DNA from: Ruegeria atlantica
GTDB lineage: Bacteria > Pseudomonadota > Alphaproteobacteria > Rhodobacterales > Rhodobacteraceae
Length of the DNA: 64,000 nucleotides
Direction: 5' to 3'
Assembly: GCF_013032005.1 (NCBI RefSeq)
Contig: NZ_WQBE01000001.1
Location: 1,054,001 to 1,118,000, forward strand
This document shows positions 36,530-46,138 of the stretch, piece by piece; position 1 is the first letter of the stretch, and every line of letters begins with the position of its first letter. Both the position numbers and the translations under genes were made by a program. Below the pieces are notes generated by a model. That model was not told where the DNA came from and searched no databases. It saw only the letters and a list, made by a program, of their open reading frames with translations.

Positions 36530-39500
36530 ATGCACGTCGTCTTCCGCGAAAGCCACGGGCTCGAGGAAACCGAGACCCCGACCGATCTGGGCCAAAGCCC
36601 GGCGGATCTGGTGGTGCTGTCCTTTTCGGACAGCGACCTCGGAGCTTTCGCGGCAGGCTGGCATCGCGGTGGCGGAGCTGAGGGGCGGATGCCCACGATG
36701 CGGTTGGCCAATCTGACGGCGCTGAAACACCCTCTGTCCGTCGATACCTACGTCGAACAAACTCTGGAAGGTGCGAAAGGCATTCTGATCCGCCTGATCG
36801 GCGGCGTGCCTTATTGGTCCTATGGCCTGCAGCAGGTTCTGGCGCTGGCGCAAGACAAGGGCATCGCGCTGGCTGTCCTGCCAGCTGATGGGCGCGAAGA
36901 TACGCGGTTGGACGCCTTTTCCACCCTACCCGTTTCAACCCTGCGGCGGCTGGCGCATCTGTGCGATACCGGCGGCGAAGTCGCAGCCCAGGCCGCGCTG
37001 GCACAGATGGCGCTGGCGGCGGGGCTTTATGCAGGCCCTGTGATGGGCGCTAAAACCATCCCCGAATGCGGCGCCTGGTGCCCTGACCGTGGCGTGATTC
37101 CGGTGGAAAAGGCGTTCACGGGCGATGCAAAACGCATTCTCGTGAGTTTCTATCGCGCTTACCTGACCTCGGCGGACACCGCCCCGGTCGCGGCCCTGAT
37201 CCGTAACCTGCGCGCGCGCGGGTTCGAGGCTGTGGGCCTGTTCGCGCCGTCGTTGAAAACCCCAAATGCCGCCGAATGGTTGCGCGGAAATATCGTAGCA
37301 ATGCAGCCGTCAGCCATCATCAACGCCACTTCATTCTCGGGCAAGGGCGCGTCTGGCACATCTCCGCTGGACGCGGCCAATGTCCCTGTGTTTCAGGTCG
37401 CTTTGTCAACTGCACGCCGCAAGGCCTGGGCCGAGGCGGAACGTGGCCTCTCGCCCGCCGACCTTGCCATGCATGTGGTGTTGCCCGAGGTAGACGGGCG
37501 GATTTCGGCAGGCATCGCCTCATTCAAAGAACCCGGGAAACGTGACCCACATCTGGAATACTCGCGATTTGCCCACCGGGCCGAAGATGAACGGATCGAG
37601 GCCATCATCGACCGGGTGACCGGGTGGCTAGCTTTGCATGACAAGCCCAAGGTCGATCAAACCCCGGTGCTGGTGCTGTCCACTTACCCTGGTAAGGACT
37701 GGCAGATGGCCCATGCTGTGGGGTTGGACGCGCTGGCCTCAGTCGAGGCGATGTTGGCCGATCTGCAGGGCGAAGGGTACGACACCGCCCCCGCCCAACC
37801 CATTACCGAAACCCTTATGGATGCAAGGGTATCGTGGCCGCTTGCGGATTATCTGGCGGCGCTGGCCGATCTGCCGGATGAATTGCGCAGGGACCTCGAA
37901 ACCGTTTGGGGACGGCCCGAGGATGATCCAGCATTAGCAGACGGCGCTTTCAATTTCACCGCTTTGCGTCGTGGCAAGGCCCTGATCGCGCTGCAACCCG
38001 AACGCGGCACGCCCGAGTTGCGCGAGGATGATTACCACGACCTCTCACGCACCCCACGCCACGGCTATGTGGCCTTTTATCTGTGGCTGCGCAGAGGGTT
38101 GGGTGCGGATGCGCTGATCCATATCGGCGCGCATGGCACGCTGGAATGGCTGCCTGGCAAATCGGTCGCCCTGTCGGCGAATTGCTGGCCCGAGGCGCTG
38201 ATCCGCGATCTGCCGGTGATCTACCCCTTCATCGTCAATGACCCCGGCGAGGCCGCGCAGGCCAAGCGCCGGATCGGGGCGGTCACGCTGGGTCATATCC
38301 CACCCCCGATGAAGGAAAGCGGCACGCCCGACCGGATGGTGCGGCTGGAATCCCTGCTGGACGAGTTTTCGAACGCCGACGGGCTGGACCCCAAGCGCCG
38401 GGACCGCCTGCAAGAAGATATCCGGGATGAGGCGCAGGCCATCGGGTTGGAAAGCGATCTGGGTCTGGATCAGGCCACCTGCACCGCCGAGGCAATCACC
38501 CGCATCGACCGCTTTGTCTGTGATATCAAGGAAAGCCAGTTCGGTGACGGGTTGCACATCTTTGGTCGCACGCCTGAGGTCACCGGTAATTTTGACCCCG
38601 CCCCTTCCGCCCGTGCGGAACGCAGGGCTCTGCTTGACGTGCTGGCGGGAAAACGGATCGAGGCCGGACCGTCCGGCTCACCCTATCGTGGGCGGTCGGA
38701 TGTGCTGCCTACCGGTCGGAACCTCTATACCACCGATCCGCGTTCGGTTCCTACCCGCGCCGCCTATACCCAAGGCGTGAAGCTGGCCGAAGAGCTGGTG
38801 CGCCGGCATTTGCAAGAGGAAGGTGATTATCCCAAGGGCCTGATCGTCGACCTATGGGGCTCGGCCACCATGCGCACGGCAGGCGAAGAATTCGCCATGG
38901 CGCTGCACCTGTTGGGCGTCAAGCCAGTCTGGGACAAGGGGTCCGAGCGAGTGTCAGGCATCGAAGTGCTGCCGATCACCGATCTCAGCCGCCCCCGCCT
39001 TGATGTGACCCTGCGCGTATCGGGCCTGTTCCGCGACGTGTTCCCGACGCTTTCGGCACTGTTCGGTCAGGCCGTCCGTGCCTTGTCTGACCGTGATGAA
39101 GCCCCGGATTGGAACCCCTATGCCGGGCAAGCCCCTGCCGCGCGAGTCTTTGGTCCAGCGCCCGGCAGCTATGGCGTGAATATGACGCAACTGTCTGAAA
39201 TCTATACCGATGAAGCCCGCGCGCAGGCGGGTGAAGCATGGCTGCAGGCAAGCTCTTTTGCGTTGGAGGGCGACCATATCGCGCAGGATGTCACCGGCAT
39301 CACCGAACGCGTCGCCAATGCCGACAGCTTTGTCCACCTGCAGGACCTGACCGAGACCGACCTGCTGCTGGCCAACGACTATGCCACGCACGAGGCCGGG
39401 TTTGCCGCTGCCAAGACCGTCATCGGCGGCAGCGCGCAATTGTACCACCTCGACAATACCAACCCCGACACTCCCCGCGCTCGTACCCTGTCCGAAGAAA

Positions 39501-39823
39501 TCAGCCGCGTGGTTCATGCCCGCGCTGCCAATCCCGGCTGGATTGCAGGGATGCAACGGCACGGGTTCCGCGGGGCCGCAGAGATCGCGGCGACGCTGGA
39601 CCATATGGCGTCTTTTGCCCACCTGTCCGGCACAGTCGCTCCGCACCTGTTCGATCTGTACCACGATGCCACGCTGGGTGACGCCGAGGTTGACGCCTTC
39701 CTGCAAGAGGCCAATCCGGAAGCACATCAAGCCATGCAGGACCGGTTCCGCGCATTGCTTGACGCGGGGTTGTGGAACACACGCCGGAACTCGATCCGCG
39801 CGGATCTGGAGGGGTTGGGATGA
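36530..39823 (+). CDS. cobN: Cobaltochelatase subunit CobN
   Basis: A 1097-residue large subunit of the ATP-dependent chelatase that inserts cobalt into hydrogenobyrinic acid a,c-diamide. The strong signature HGTLEWLPGKSVALSANCWPE near 535 and VIDLWGSATMRTAGEEFA-type blocks near 770 identify it. It is shorter than the about 1270 residues of the classical Pseudomonas denitrificans protein, which is common among roseobacters. CobS and CobT are not in this window. It overlaps cobG by four bases. Confidence 0.96.
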   Translation: MHVVFRESHGLEETETPTDLGQSPADLVVLSFSDSDLGAFAAGWHRGGGAEGRMPTMRLANLTALKHPLSVDTYVEQTLEGAKGILIRLIGGVPYWSYGLQQVLALAQDKGIALAVLPADGREDTRLDAFSTLPVSTLRRLAHLCDTGGEVAAQAALAQMALAAGLYAGPVMGAKTIPECGAWCPDRGVIPVEKAFTGDAKRILVSFYRAYLTSADTAPVAALIRNLRARGFEAVGLFAPSLKTPNAAEWLRGNIVAMQPSAIINATSFSGKGASGTSPLDAANVPVFQVALSTARRKAWAEAERGLSPADLAMHVVLPEVDGRISAGIASFKEPGKRDPHLEYSRFAHRAEDERIEAIIDRVTGWLALHDKPKVDQTPVLVLSTYPGKDWQMAHAVGLDALASVEAMLADLQGEGYDTAPAQPITETLMDARVSWPLADYLAALADLPDELRRDLETVWGRPEDDPALADGAFNFTALRRGKALIALQPERGTPELREDDYHDLSRTPRHGYVAFYLWLRRGLGADALIHIGAHGTLEWLPGKSVALSANCWPEALIRDLPVIYPFIVNDPGEAAQAKRRIGAVTLGHIPPPMKESGTPDRMVRLESLLDEFSNADGLDPKRRDRLQEDIRDEAQAIGLESDLGLDQATCTAEAITRIDRFVCDIKESQFGDGLHIFGRTPEVTGNFDPAPSARAERRALLDVLAGKRIEAGPSGSPYRGRSDVLPTGRNLYTTDPRSVPTRAAYTQGVKLAEELVRRHLQEEGDYPKGLIVDLWGSATMRTAGEEFAMALHLLGVKPVWDKGSERVSGIEVLPITDLSRPRLDVTLRVSGLFRDVFPTLSALFGQAVRALSDRDEAPDWNPYAGQAPAARVFGPAPGSYGVNMTQLSEIYTDEARAQAGEAWLQASSFALEGDHIAQDVTGITERVANADSFVHLQDLTETDLLLANDYATHEAGFAAAKTVIGGSAQLYHLDNTNPDTPRARTLSEEISRVVHARAANPGWIAGMQRHGFRGAAEIAATLDHMASFAHLSGTVAPHLFDLYHDATLGDAEVDAFLQEANPEAHQAMQDRFRALLDAGLWNTRRNSIRADLEGLG

Positions 39824-40959
39824 GCGCCCCCACCTCAAAACCTGTTGTTCAAGGCTGGTGCCCCGGCGCCCATCGTCCGATGATGTCGGGTGACGGGCTG
39901 GTGGTGCGGGTGCGCCCCCGGTTGGCACGTCTGAATGCGACGCAGGCTTTGGGCTTGTGCGAGTTGGCCGAGCGGTTTGGCAATGGCACCATCGACCTGA
40001 CCAACCGAGCCAACCTGCAATTACGTGGTGTGAAAGAGGCCGATCACAAATCGTTGCTTTCTGAGCTTTCCGCGCTGGATCTTTTGGACGCCGAGCCGGG
40101 CATCGAAGTACGCCGCAACATTCTGGTTTCACCGCTTTACGAAACGGGCGATCTGACCGCGCGGCTGACGCAATCTTTGATCCATCGACTGGCAGACCTG
40201 CCAGCCTTGCCTGCGAAATTCGGTTTTGCCATCGACACTGGCCCGGCCCGTCTGATGGCCGCGGATTCTGCGGATATCCGGCTGGAGACCGGCGCGGAGG
40301 GCCTGATCCTTCGCGCCGATGGATGCGAGACGGGGCGCGCCGTCTCAGAGGTCGAAGCCATAGACCAGCTTATCGCGTTGGCTGAATGGTTTGCCGAAAA
40401 CCAAACCTCGGACAATCGCCGCATGGCCCGCGTGGTCGCAGCACAAGCTTTGCCTTTGGAATGGCAAGGCAGCCCAGCCAACGCTGTTGGCTCACCGCTA
40501 CAACCTGGCATTTGTGAACTGGGCACACTTTATGGTGCAGCATTCGGGCAACTGCCTGCGCGGCGTCTGTTCAGCTTGATCGAGGACACAGGCGCTTCCG
40601 CCCTGCGGGTGACCCCCTGGCGGCTGTTCCTGCTGGAAGGCGGGGCGGCGATCCCGGCCCCGGCCTTTGTCACAGATGGCACCGATCCGCTGATGACCAC
40701 CGACGCCTGCCCCGGTGCACCGTTCTGCCCGCAGGCGCAGGTAGAAACCCGTGCTGTCGCCCGAGCGCTGGCACCGCATGTGGAAGGCAGCCTGCATGTG
40801 TCGGGCTGCTCAAAAGGATGCGCCCGAATGGGAACAGCGGATGTCACTTTGGTCGGTCGCGATGGACGATTTGACCTTGTCAAACACGGCCGCGCAGGGG
40901 ATGAGCCCTGCCAACGCGGGCTGACCCCCGAAACACTTATGACCATGGACCTGACCTGA
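39820..40959 (+). CDS. cobG: Precorrin-3B synthase
   Basis: A 379-residue nitrite/sulfite-reductase-like protein with [4Fe-4S] and a cofactor site, which uses oxygen to make precorrin-3B. The cysteines lie in TDACPGAPFCPQAQ and VSGCSKGCARMG (near 320-355), and the N-terminal NRANLQLRGV is the usual reductase repeat. Its presence marks the aerobic cobalamin route. ATG overlaps the cobN stop. The cobH start shares its last base. Confidence 0.95.
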   Translation: MSAPTSKPVVQGWCPGAHRPMMSGDGLVVRVRPRLARLNATQALGLCELAERFGNGTIDLTNRANLQLRGVKEADHKSLLSELSALDLLDAEPGIEVRRNILVSPLYETGDLTARLTQSLIHRLADLPALPAKFGFAIDTGPARLMAADSADIRLETGAEGLILRADGCETGRAVSEVEAIDQLIALAEWFAENQTSDNRRMARVVAAQALPLEWQGSPANAVGSPLQPGICELGTLYGAAFGQLPARRLFSLIEDTGASALRVTPWRLFLLEGGAAIPAPAFVTDGTDPLMTTDACPGAPFCPQAQVETRAVARALAPHVEGSLHVSGCSKGCARMGTADVTLVGRDGRFDLVKHGRAGDEPCQRGLTPETLMTMDLT

Positions 40960-41588
40960 TGCCCTATGAATATGAAACCGATGGCGCAGCGATCTATAAG
41001 GAAAGCTTTGCCACCATTCGGTCCGAGGCCGATCTGGCCCGGTTCGACGCCGACGAAGAGCAGGTTGCCGTCCGCATGATCCATGCCGCCGGGATGGTTG
41101 GGCTGGAAGAGTTCGTGCATTTCTCACCCGGTTTTGTGACCGCTGCCCGCACGGCACTGGAAAACGGCGCGCCAATCCTGTGTGACGCGCGCATGGTCAG
41201 CGAGGGCGTGACCCGGTTCCGCCTCCCCGCCGACAATGAAGTGATCTGCACCCTGCATGACGAACGCGTACGTCCGCTGGCCGCCGAGATGAGCAACACC
41301 CGTTCGGCCGCTGCGCTGGAATTGTGGCGCCCGCATCTTGAAGGTGCTGTTGTGGCCATCGGCAATGCTCCGACAGCACTCTTTCACCTGTTGAACATGC
41401 TGGAAGATCCCGACTGCCCGCGTCCTGCAGCCATCATCGGTTGCCCGGTGGGCTTTGTCGGCGCGGTCGAATCCAAGGACGCTTTGTGGGCGGCGCAACC
41501 GGTGCCATCCTGTATCGTCAAAGGTCGTCTGGGCGGCAGCGCCATCACCGTCGCCGCCGTCAACGCCATCGCGAGCCGCGCGGAATGA
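40959..41588 (+). CDS. cobH: Precorrin-8X methylmutase
   Basis: A 209-residue enzyme that moves a methyl group from C-11 to C-12 to give hydrogenobyrinic acid. Conserved blocks are MIHAAGMVGLEE (catalytic His), PILCDARMVSEGVTR, NAPTALFHLL and PAAIIGCPVGFVGAVESK. Start and stop overlaps (1 base with cobG, 4 with cobI) show tight coupling. Confidence 0.96.
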   Translation: MPYEYETDGAAIYKESFATIRSEADLARFDADEEQVAVRMIHAAGMVGLEEFVHFSPGFVTAARTALENGAPILCDARMVSEGVTRFRLPADNEVICTLHDERVRPLAAEMSNTRSAAALELWRPHLEGAVVAIGNAPTALFHLLNMLEDPDCPRPAAIIGCPVGFVGAVESKDALWAAQPVPSCIVKGRLGGSAITVAAVNAIASRAE

Positions 41589-42313
41589 GCGCGGGCAAGA
41601 TATACGGCGTCGGCCTTGGCCCCGGCGACCCGGACCTGATGAGCGTTCGGGCCGACCGTCTGCTGCGCAATGCGCGCCACGTGGCGTTTTTCCGCAAACC
41701 TGGCCGCAGCGGTCAGGCACGCAAGATCGTCAATGGCATGATCCCCGGCGATGCTGTGGAATTTCCGATGGAATATCCCGTCACCACCGAAATCCCCCTA
41801 ACCGATCCGCGTTATAACGAGCTGCTGTCTGCCTTCTACAAAGACTGCGCCGCGCATTTGAAAACTCTGTCGGATGAAGGTGAGGATGTGGTGGTTTTGT
41901 GTGAAGGTGACCCATTTTTCTATGGGTCTTTCATGCATCTTTACAGCCGCTTGCGTGACGAAGCTGACGTCGAAGTCGTTCCCGCCATCACCGGTATGTC
42001 CGGCGCGTGGACAGCAACCGGTGACCCGATCACGTGGGGCGATGATGTCCTGACCGTTCTGGTCGGCACACTCCCCGAAGATACTCTGGCGGAACGCATG
42101 GCGCAGACCGATGCTTTGGTGGTGATGAAGATCGGGCGCAACATCGAAAAGGTGAAACGGGCCCTGAAAACGGCTGGCCTGTATGATCGAGCATGGATCG
42201 TCGAATACGCTCAGATGCCGAACCAGACCGTGACGAAACTGTCCGAGGCATGTGACAAGGTCACACCCTACTTCTCGATCATCATCGTGCATGGTCAGGG
42301 GCGGCGGCCATGA
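41585..42313 (+). CDS. cobI: Precorrin-2 C20-methyltransferase
   Basis: A 242-residue SAM-dependent tetrapyrrole methylase. The N-terminal GVGLGPGDPDLMS loop and VVLCEGDPFFYGSFMHLY are hallmarks; VVPAITGMSGAWTATGDP follows. It converts precorrin-2 to precorrin-3A. The four-base overlap with cobH sets the start. Confidence 0.96.
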   Translation: MSAGKIYGVGLGPGDPDLMSVRADRLLRNARHVAFFRKPGRSGQARKIVNGMIPGDAVEFPMEYPVTTEIPLTDPRYNELLSAFYKDCAAHLKTLSDEGEDVVVLCEGDPFFYGSFMHLYSRLRDEADVEVVPAITGMSGAWTATGDPITWGDDVLTVLVGTLPEDTLAERMAQTDALVVMKIGRNIEKVKRALKTAGLYDRAWIVEYAQMPNQTVTKLSEACDKVTPYFSIIIVHGQGRRP

Positions 42314-43062
42314 GCGGTTGGGTCAAGATCGCGGGTCTCGGCCCCGGAAACGAGGACCTTGTAACGCCCGAGGTTTCCGCCGCATTGGCCGAGGCCACGG
42401 ATATCGTCGGCTATATCCCTTACGTCGCGCGCGTGGCCGAACGCCCCGGCCTGACGCTGCACGCCAGCGACAACCGCGTCGAGATTGACAGGTCGCAGCA
42501 CGCGTTGCAGATGGCGGCCGAGGGGAAACGTGTGGTCGTTGTGTCCTCGGGCGATCCAGGCGTGTTTGCCATGGCGGCCGCCGTGTTTGAGGCGCTGGAA
42601 AATGGCCCTGTTGAATGGCGCGAAATTCCCATCGACGTGTTGCCGGGCATCACCGCGATGCTGGCCGCATCGGCGCGTGCGGGAGCACCTTTGGGGCATG
42701 ATTTCTGTGCCATCAACCTCAGCGACAATCTGAAACCCTGGTCGCTGATCGAGAAACGTCTCCGATTGGCGGCGCAGGGTGACTTCGCGATGGCGTTTTA
42801 CAACCCGCGCTCAAAATCCCGCCCCGAAGGCTTTGTTAAGACGCTGGAAATACTGCGCGAGGAATGTGAGCCCGAACGTCTGATCCTGTTCGCTCGCGCC
42901 GTATCCCGCGCGGATGAGGCGATCCGGGTTTCGACACTGGCCGAGGCAACGCCGGATATGGCGGACATGCAGACGGTGGTTATCGTGGGATCATCCCTGA
43001 CTCGTGTGATTGATCGCAACAGCGCCCCGATCGTCTACACCCCGAGGTTCACACCGGAATGA
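42310..43062 (+). CDS. cobJ: Precorrin-3B C17-methyltransferase
   Basis: A 250-residue tetrapyrrole methylase that contracts the ring to form precorrin-4. It shows GLGPGNEDLVTPE, VVVSSGDPGVFAMAAAVFE, DVLPGITAMLAASARAG, GHDFCAINLSDNL and FYNPRSKSRP. It overlaps cobI by four bases; its last 28 bases overlap the end of cobK on the other strand. Confidence 0.97.
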   Translation: MSGWVKIAGLGPGNEDLVTPEVSAALAEATDIVGYIPYVARVAERPGLTLHASDNRVEIDRSQHALQMAAEGKRVVVVSSGDPGVFAMAAAVFEALENGPVEWREIPIDVLPGITAMLAASARAGAPLGHDFCAINLSDNLKPWSLIEKRLRLAAQGDFAMAFYNPRSKSRPEGFVKTLEILREECEPERLILFARAVSRADEAIRVSTLAEATPDMADMQTVVIVGSSLTRVIDRNSAPIVYTPRFTPE

Positions 43063-43784
43063 GCCAGCCAGTCCAAAACCTGCGTAATGCTCGTCAGTTC
43101 GTGCCGTTGTGGCAGGATCGGACGGTCGATCATCAGCACCGGCACGCCCAACGCCCGCGCGGCGTCCAGCTTGGCGCGCGCGCCGCTGCCGCCTGCGTTC
43201 TTGGACACGACCAATTCGATGTCATGGCGTTGCATCAGCGCCCGGTCATCCGCTTCGGTAAACGGCCCGCGCGACACAACCACATCGCAATTCGGCAAGG
43301 GCAATTCACCGGGTTCATCCACCAGCCGCAGCAGGTAGTGGTGTTGGGGCTGGGCGGCGAAGTCCTCAAGGTGCATCCGCCCCACGGCCAGAAAGACACG
43401 TTGCGCCAGGCCGGACAGGGCAGCCACTGCGCAGTCGATATGAGGAACGTGCTGCCAGCGGTCCCCGTCTTGTGCCGTCCAGGCCGGACGGGTCAGCGCG
43501 CCCAGTGGCAGCCCGGTATCGCGGCAGGCTGTAATGGCGTTCCGACTCATTTGCGCGGCAAAGGGATGGGTGGCGTCGACCACGTGAGTTATCGCGTGAT
43601 CGCAAAGGTACTGCGCCAACCCCTGCGCGCCGCCAAAACCACCGACACGCACAGGCAAGGGTTGCGGGCGGGGGTTATCGACCCGTCCGGCATAGGAATA
43701 GGTTGCCGGAACGCCCTGCGCGGCCACGGCCTTAGCCAGCGCGTTGGCCTCGGTCGTACCGCCAAGGATCAGGAGGTGTGTCAT
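43035..43784 (-). CDS. cobK: Precorrin-6A reductase
   Basis: A 249-residue NADPH-dependent enzyme that reduces precorrin-6A to dihydro-precorrin-6X. Conserved blocks: LILGGTTEANALA, VRVGGFGGAQGLAQYL, VVDATHPFAAQMSRNA, and SKNAGGSGARAKLDAARALGVPV. It is the only cob gene of the cluster on the minus strand. Its ATG and that of cobL share the palindrome CATG (43782-43785), so the promoter must lie inside cobL; GGAGCTTTAAGC is its ribosome site. Confidence 0.96.
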   Translation of the reverse strand: MTHLLILGGTTEANALAKAVAAQGVPATYSYAGRVDNPRPQPLPVRVGGFGGAQGLAQYLCDHAITHVVDATHPFAAQMSRNAITACRDTGLPLGALTRPAWTAQDGDRWQHVPHIDCAVAALSGLAQRVFLAVGRMHLEDFAAQPQHHYLLRLVDEPGELPLPNCDVVVSRGPFTEADDRALMQRHDIELVVSKNAGGSGARAKLDAARALGVPVLMIDRPILPQRHELTSITQVLDWLAHSGVNLGV

Positions 43785-44982
43785 GCTTAAAGCTCCGTGG
43801 CTGACCGTTCTGGGCTTGGGCGAAGATGGACTGGATGGCCTGCCACCGGCAAGCCGTCAAGTGCTGGAACGCGCCGAAATCGTCATGGGCCCACCACGGC
43901 ACCTGTCGCTGATCCCCGAGGCCGGTGCGCAAAGGGTTGAGTGGCCTGTGCCTTTCTCCGATGGCCTTCCGATGCTGGCCGGCTTTAGGGGCCGTCCGAC
44001 TGTGGTTCTCGCCTCGGGCGATCCCTTCTGGTTTGGTGCAGGTTCAGTTATCGCGCGCAATTTCGAGGCTGGCGAATGGACTGCCCTGCCCGGCCAATCG
44101 ACCTTTTCGCTGGCCGCTGCGCGATTGGGCTGGCCGCTAGAGACCACGCTGACCTTCGGCCTGCACGCGGCCCCGCTGACCCGGTTGCGTCCTGATCTGG
44201 CACCGGGAGTACGTGCCATCCTGCTGTTACGGGACGGCAAGGCGGTGGCGGAACTGGCGACCTATTTGACCGAAACCGGTTTTGCCGACACCCGCCTGCA
44301 TGTGATGGAGGCTCTGGGCGGCCCTCGAGAACGGGCGCGAAGTGTATCGCTGACCGAAGCGCTGCTGGGCGGATTCGACCACCCGGTCTGCGTCGGGCTT
44401 GAGGTTGCAGGCGAAGGCCGCGCCTTTCCAAAGGCGTCGGGCAAGCCGGACGAGATATTTGAAACCGATGGCCAAATCACCAAGCGCCCCGTGCGGGCAT
44501 TAACTCTGTCGGCACTGGCGCCGCAGCGGGGCGAACACCTTTGGGATATCGGCGGCGGCACGGGTTCGATCAGCATCGAATGGCTGATGTGTGACCCGAC
44601 CCTGACGGCCACAACCATCGAACCCCGCGCAGATCGCGCCGAGCGCATTCGGCGCAACGCTGATACGCTGGGCCAGGACCGATTGAATGTTGTGCACGGC
44701 ACTGCTCCGGGCTCACTGGGTGGTCTGACCTTGCCGGACGTGGTTTTCATCGGCGGTGGTCTCAGCACCGAACTGATGGAATGGCTGCAAGCCGCCCTAC
44801 CCAAAGGCACAAGGCTGGTCGCCAACGCGGTGACGTTGGAAAGCGAAGCTTTGCTCGCGCAGTGGCAGGACAAGCTGGGCGGCGAGCTGTTGCGGATCGA
44901 ACTGGCGCAAGCCTCGGCACTTGGCCCCCGGCGCGGCTGGAAGTCCGCTTATCCGGTGGTGCAGTGGAGCGTCACCCTATGA
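43783..44982 (+). CDS. cobL: Precorrin-6Y C5,15-methyltransferase (decarboxylating)
   Basis: A 399-residue two-domain enzyme: a CbiE-like tetrapyrrole methylase (about 1-205; VLGLGEDGLDGLP, VVLASGDPFWFGAG) and a CbiT-like Rossmann methyltransferase (about 220-399; WDIGGGTGSISIEWL, VFIGGGLS). Together they methylate C-5 and C-15 and remove the acetate carboxyl to give precorrin-8X. An AGGAGG site lies inside cobK codons. Its end overlaps cobE by four bases. Confidence 0.96.
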   Translation: MLKAPWLTVLGLGEDGLDGLPPASRQVLERAEIVMGPPRHLSLIPEAGAQRVEWPVPFSDGLPMLAGFRGRPTVVLASGDPFWFGAGSVIARNFEAGEWTALPGQSTFSLAAARLGWPLETTLTFGLHAAPLTRLRPDLAPGVRAILLLRDGKAVAELATYLTETGFADTRLHVMEALGGPRERARSVSLTEALLGGFDHPVCVGLEVAGEGRAFPKASGKPDEIFETDGQITKRPVRALTLSALAPQRGEHLWDIGGGTGSISIEWLMCDPTLTATTIEPRADRAERIRRNADTLGQDRLNVVHGTAPGSLGGLTLPDVVFIGGGLSTELMEWLQAALPKGTRLVANAVTLESEALLAQWQDKLGGELLRIELAQASALGPRRGWKSAYPVVQWSVTL

Positions 44983-45347
44983 TCGTCGCGGGATTGGGAT
45001 TTTCATCTACGGCCACGTTGGACAGCCTGCGCGCGGCCTTTGACCGGGCCAGCGACGGGCAGCGCGTGGATGCGCTGGCCACGGTGGCGAACAAAGACGG
45101 ACATCCTGCGTTGATCGAATTCGCCTCGGCCATCGCACTGCCCTTGCATTTCGTCGCCCCTGCCGATCTGGCCGGGCAGCGCACGCTCACCTGCTCGAAC
45201 CGCAGCCGCGCCACGTATGGCACCGGCAGCGTGGCCGAAGCATCCGCCCTTGCCGCTGCCGGATCCGGCGCGCGGCTGACCTCACCCAGACAAATCTCAG
45301 ACGACCGGCTGGCCACCTGCGCCATAGCCATCGGAGGACAAACATGA
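44979..45347 (+). CDS. cobE: CobE / CbiG C-terminal-like protein
   Basis: A 122-residue protein matching the CbiG C-terminal domain family ([48 protein letters not shown]). CobE is needed for cobalamin synthesis, but its step is unclear in the aerobic route. Overlaps with cobL and cobM (four bases each) place it within the operon. Confidence 0.9.
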   Translation: MIVAGLGFSSTATLDSLRAAFDRASDGQRVDALATVANKDGHPALIEFASAIALPLHFVAPADLAGQRTLTCSNRSRATYGTGSVAEASALAAAGSGARLTSPRQISDDRLATCAIAIGGQT

Positions 45348-46138
45348 CTGTTCATTTCATTGGCGCCGGACCGGGCGCTGCCGACCTGCTGACCCTGCGC
45401 GGACGTGATATCATCGCGTCATGCCCTGTATGCCTTTACGCCGGGTCGCTGGTGCCCGAGGAAATCCTTGGTCACTGTCCCGAGGACGCAAAGATCATAA
45501 ACACCGCGTCGATGGATCTGGATCAGATCATGGCCGAGATCGAGACCGCACATCAGGCTGGTCAGGATGTGGCGCGCCTGCATTCCGGCGACCTGTCGGT
45601 CTGGTCAGCGATGGGTGAACAAATCAGACGGCTGAAAGAGATGGGCATCCCGGTCAGCGTGACGCCGGGCGTGCCGTCCTTTGCAGCTGCGGCGGCTTCA
45701 CTGGGAACCGAGCTGACCCTGCCTGGACTGGCACAATCCGTGGTGCTGACCCGGACGCCGGGCCGTGCATCCTCGATGCCCGAAGGTGAGACGCTGGAGA
45801 ATTTTGCCCGCACCGGTGCTACTTTGGCCATTCACCTGTCGATCGGCAATCTGGACAAGGTGATTGCCGATCTGACCCCCGCCTATGGTGCGGACTGCCC
45901 GGTGGCCGTGGTGTATCGCGCCAGTTGGCCGGATGAGAGGATCATCCGCGCCACGCTGGACACCTTGAAAGAGGCGCTGGATGAAAGCATCTCGCGCACC
46001 GCACTGATCATGGTGGGCCCGGCGCTGGCAGGCGAAGGGTTCGATGAAAGCTGCCTGTATTCAAAGGATTACGACCGCCGCTATCGTCCGCAAAGTGCCG
46101 ATAGCCCGTGGTCAAGCTGGAGCCACGGTGATGACTAA
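45344..46138 (+). CDS. cobM: Precorrin-4 C11-methyltransferase
   Basis: A 264-residue tetrapyrrole methylase with [50 protein letters not shown] and [12 protein letters not shown]. It forms precorrin-5. Overlap with cobE and with the next gene (eight bases) shows tight packing. Confidence 0.96.
   Translation: MTVHFIGAGPGAADLLTLRGRDIIASCPVCLYAGSLVPEEILGHCPEDAKIINTASMDLDQIMAEIETAHQAGQDVARLHSGDLSVWSAMGEQIRRLKEMGIPVSVTPGVPSFAAAAASLGTELTLPGLAQSVVLTRTPGRASSMPEGETLENFARTGATLAIHLSIGNLDKVIADLTPAYGADCPVAVVYRASWPDERIIRATLDTLKEALDESISRTALIMVGPALAGEGFDESCLYSKDYDRRYRPQSADSPWSSWSHGDD

Noticed and set aside
38954-40132. Long minus-strand frame opposite cobN and cobG
   Set aside because: It opposes two strongly supported genes and shows no domain or ribosome site.
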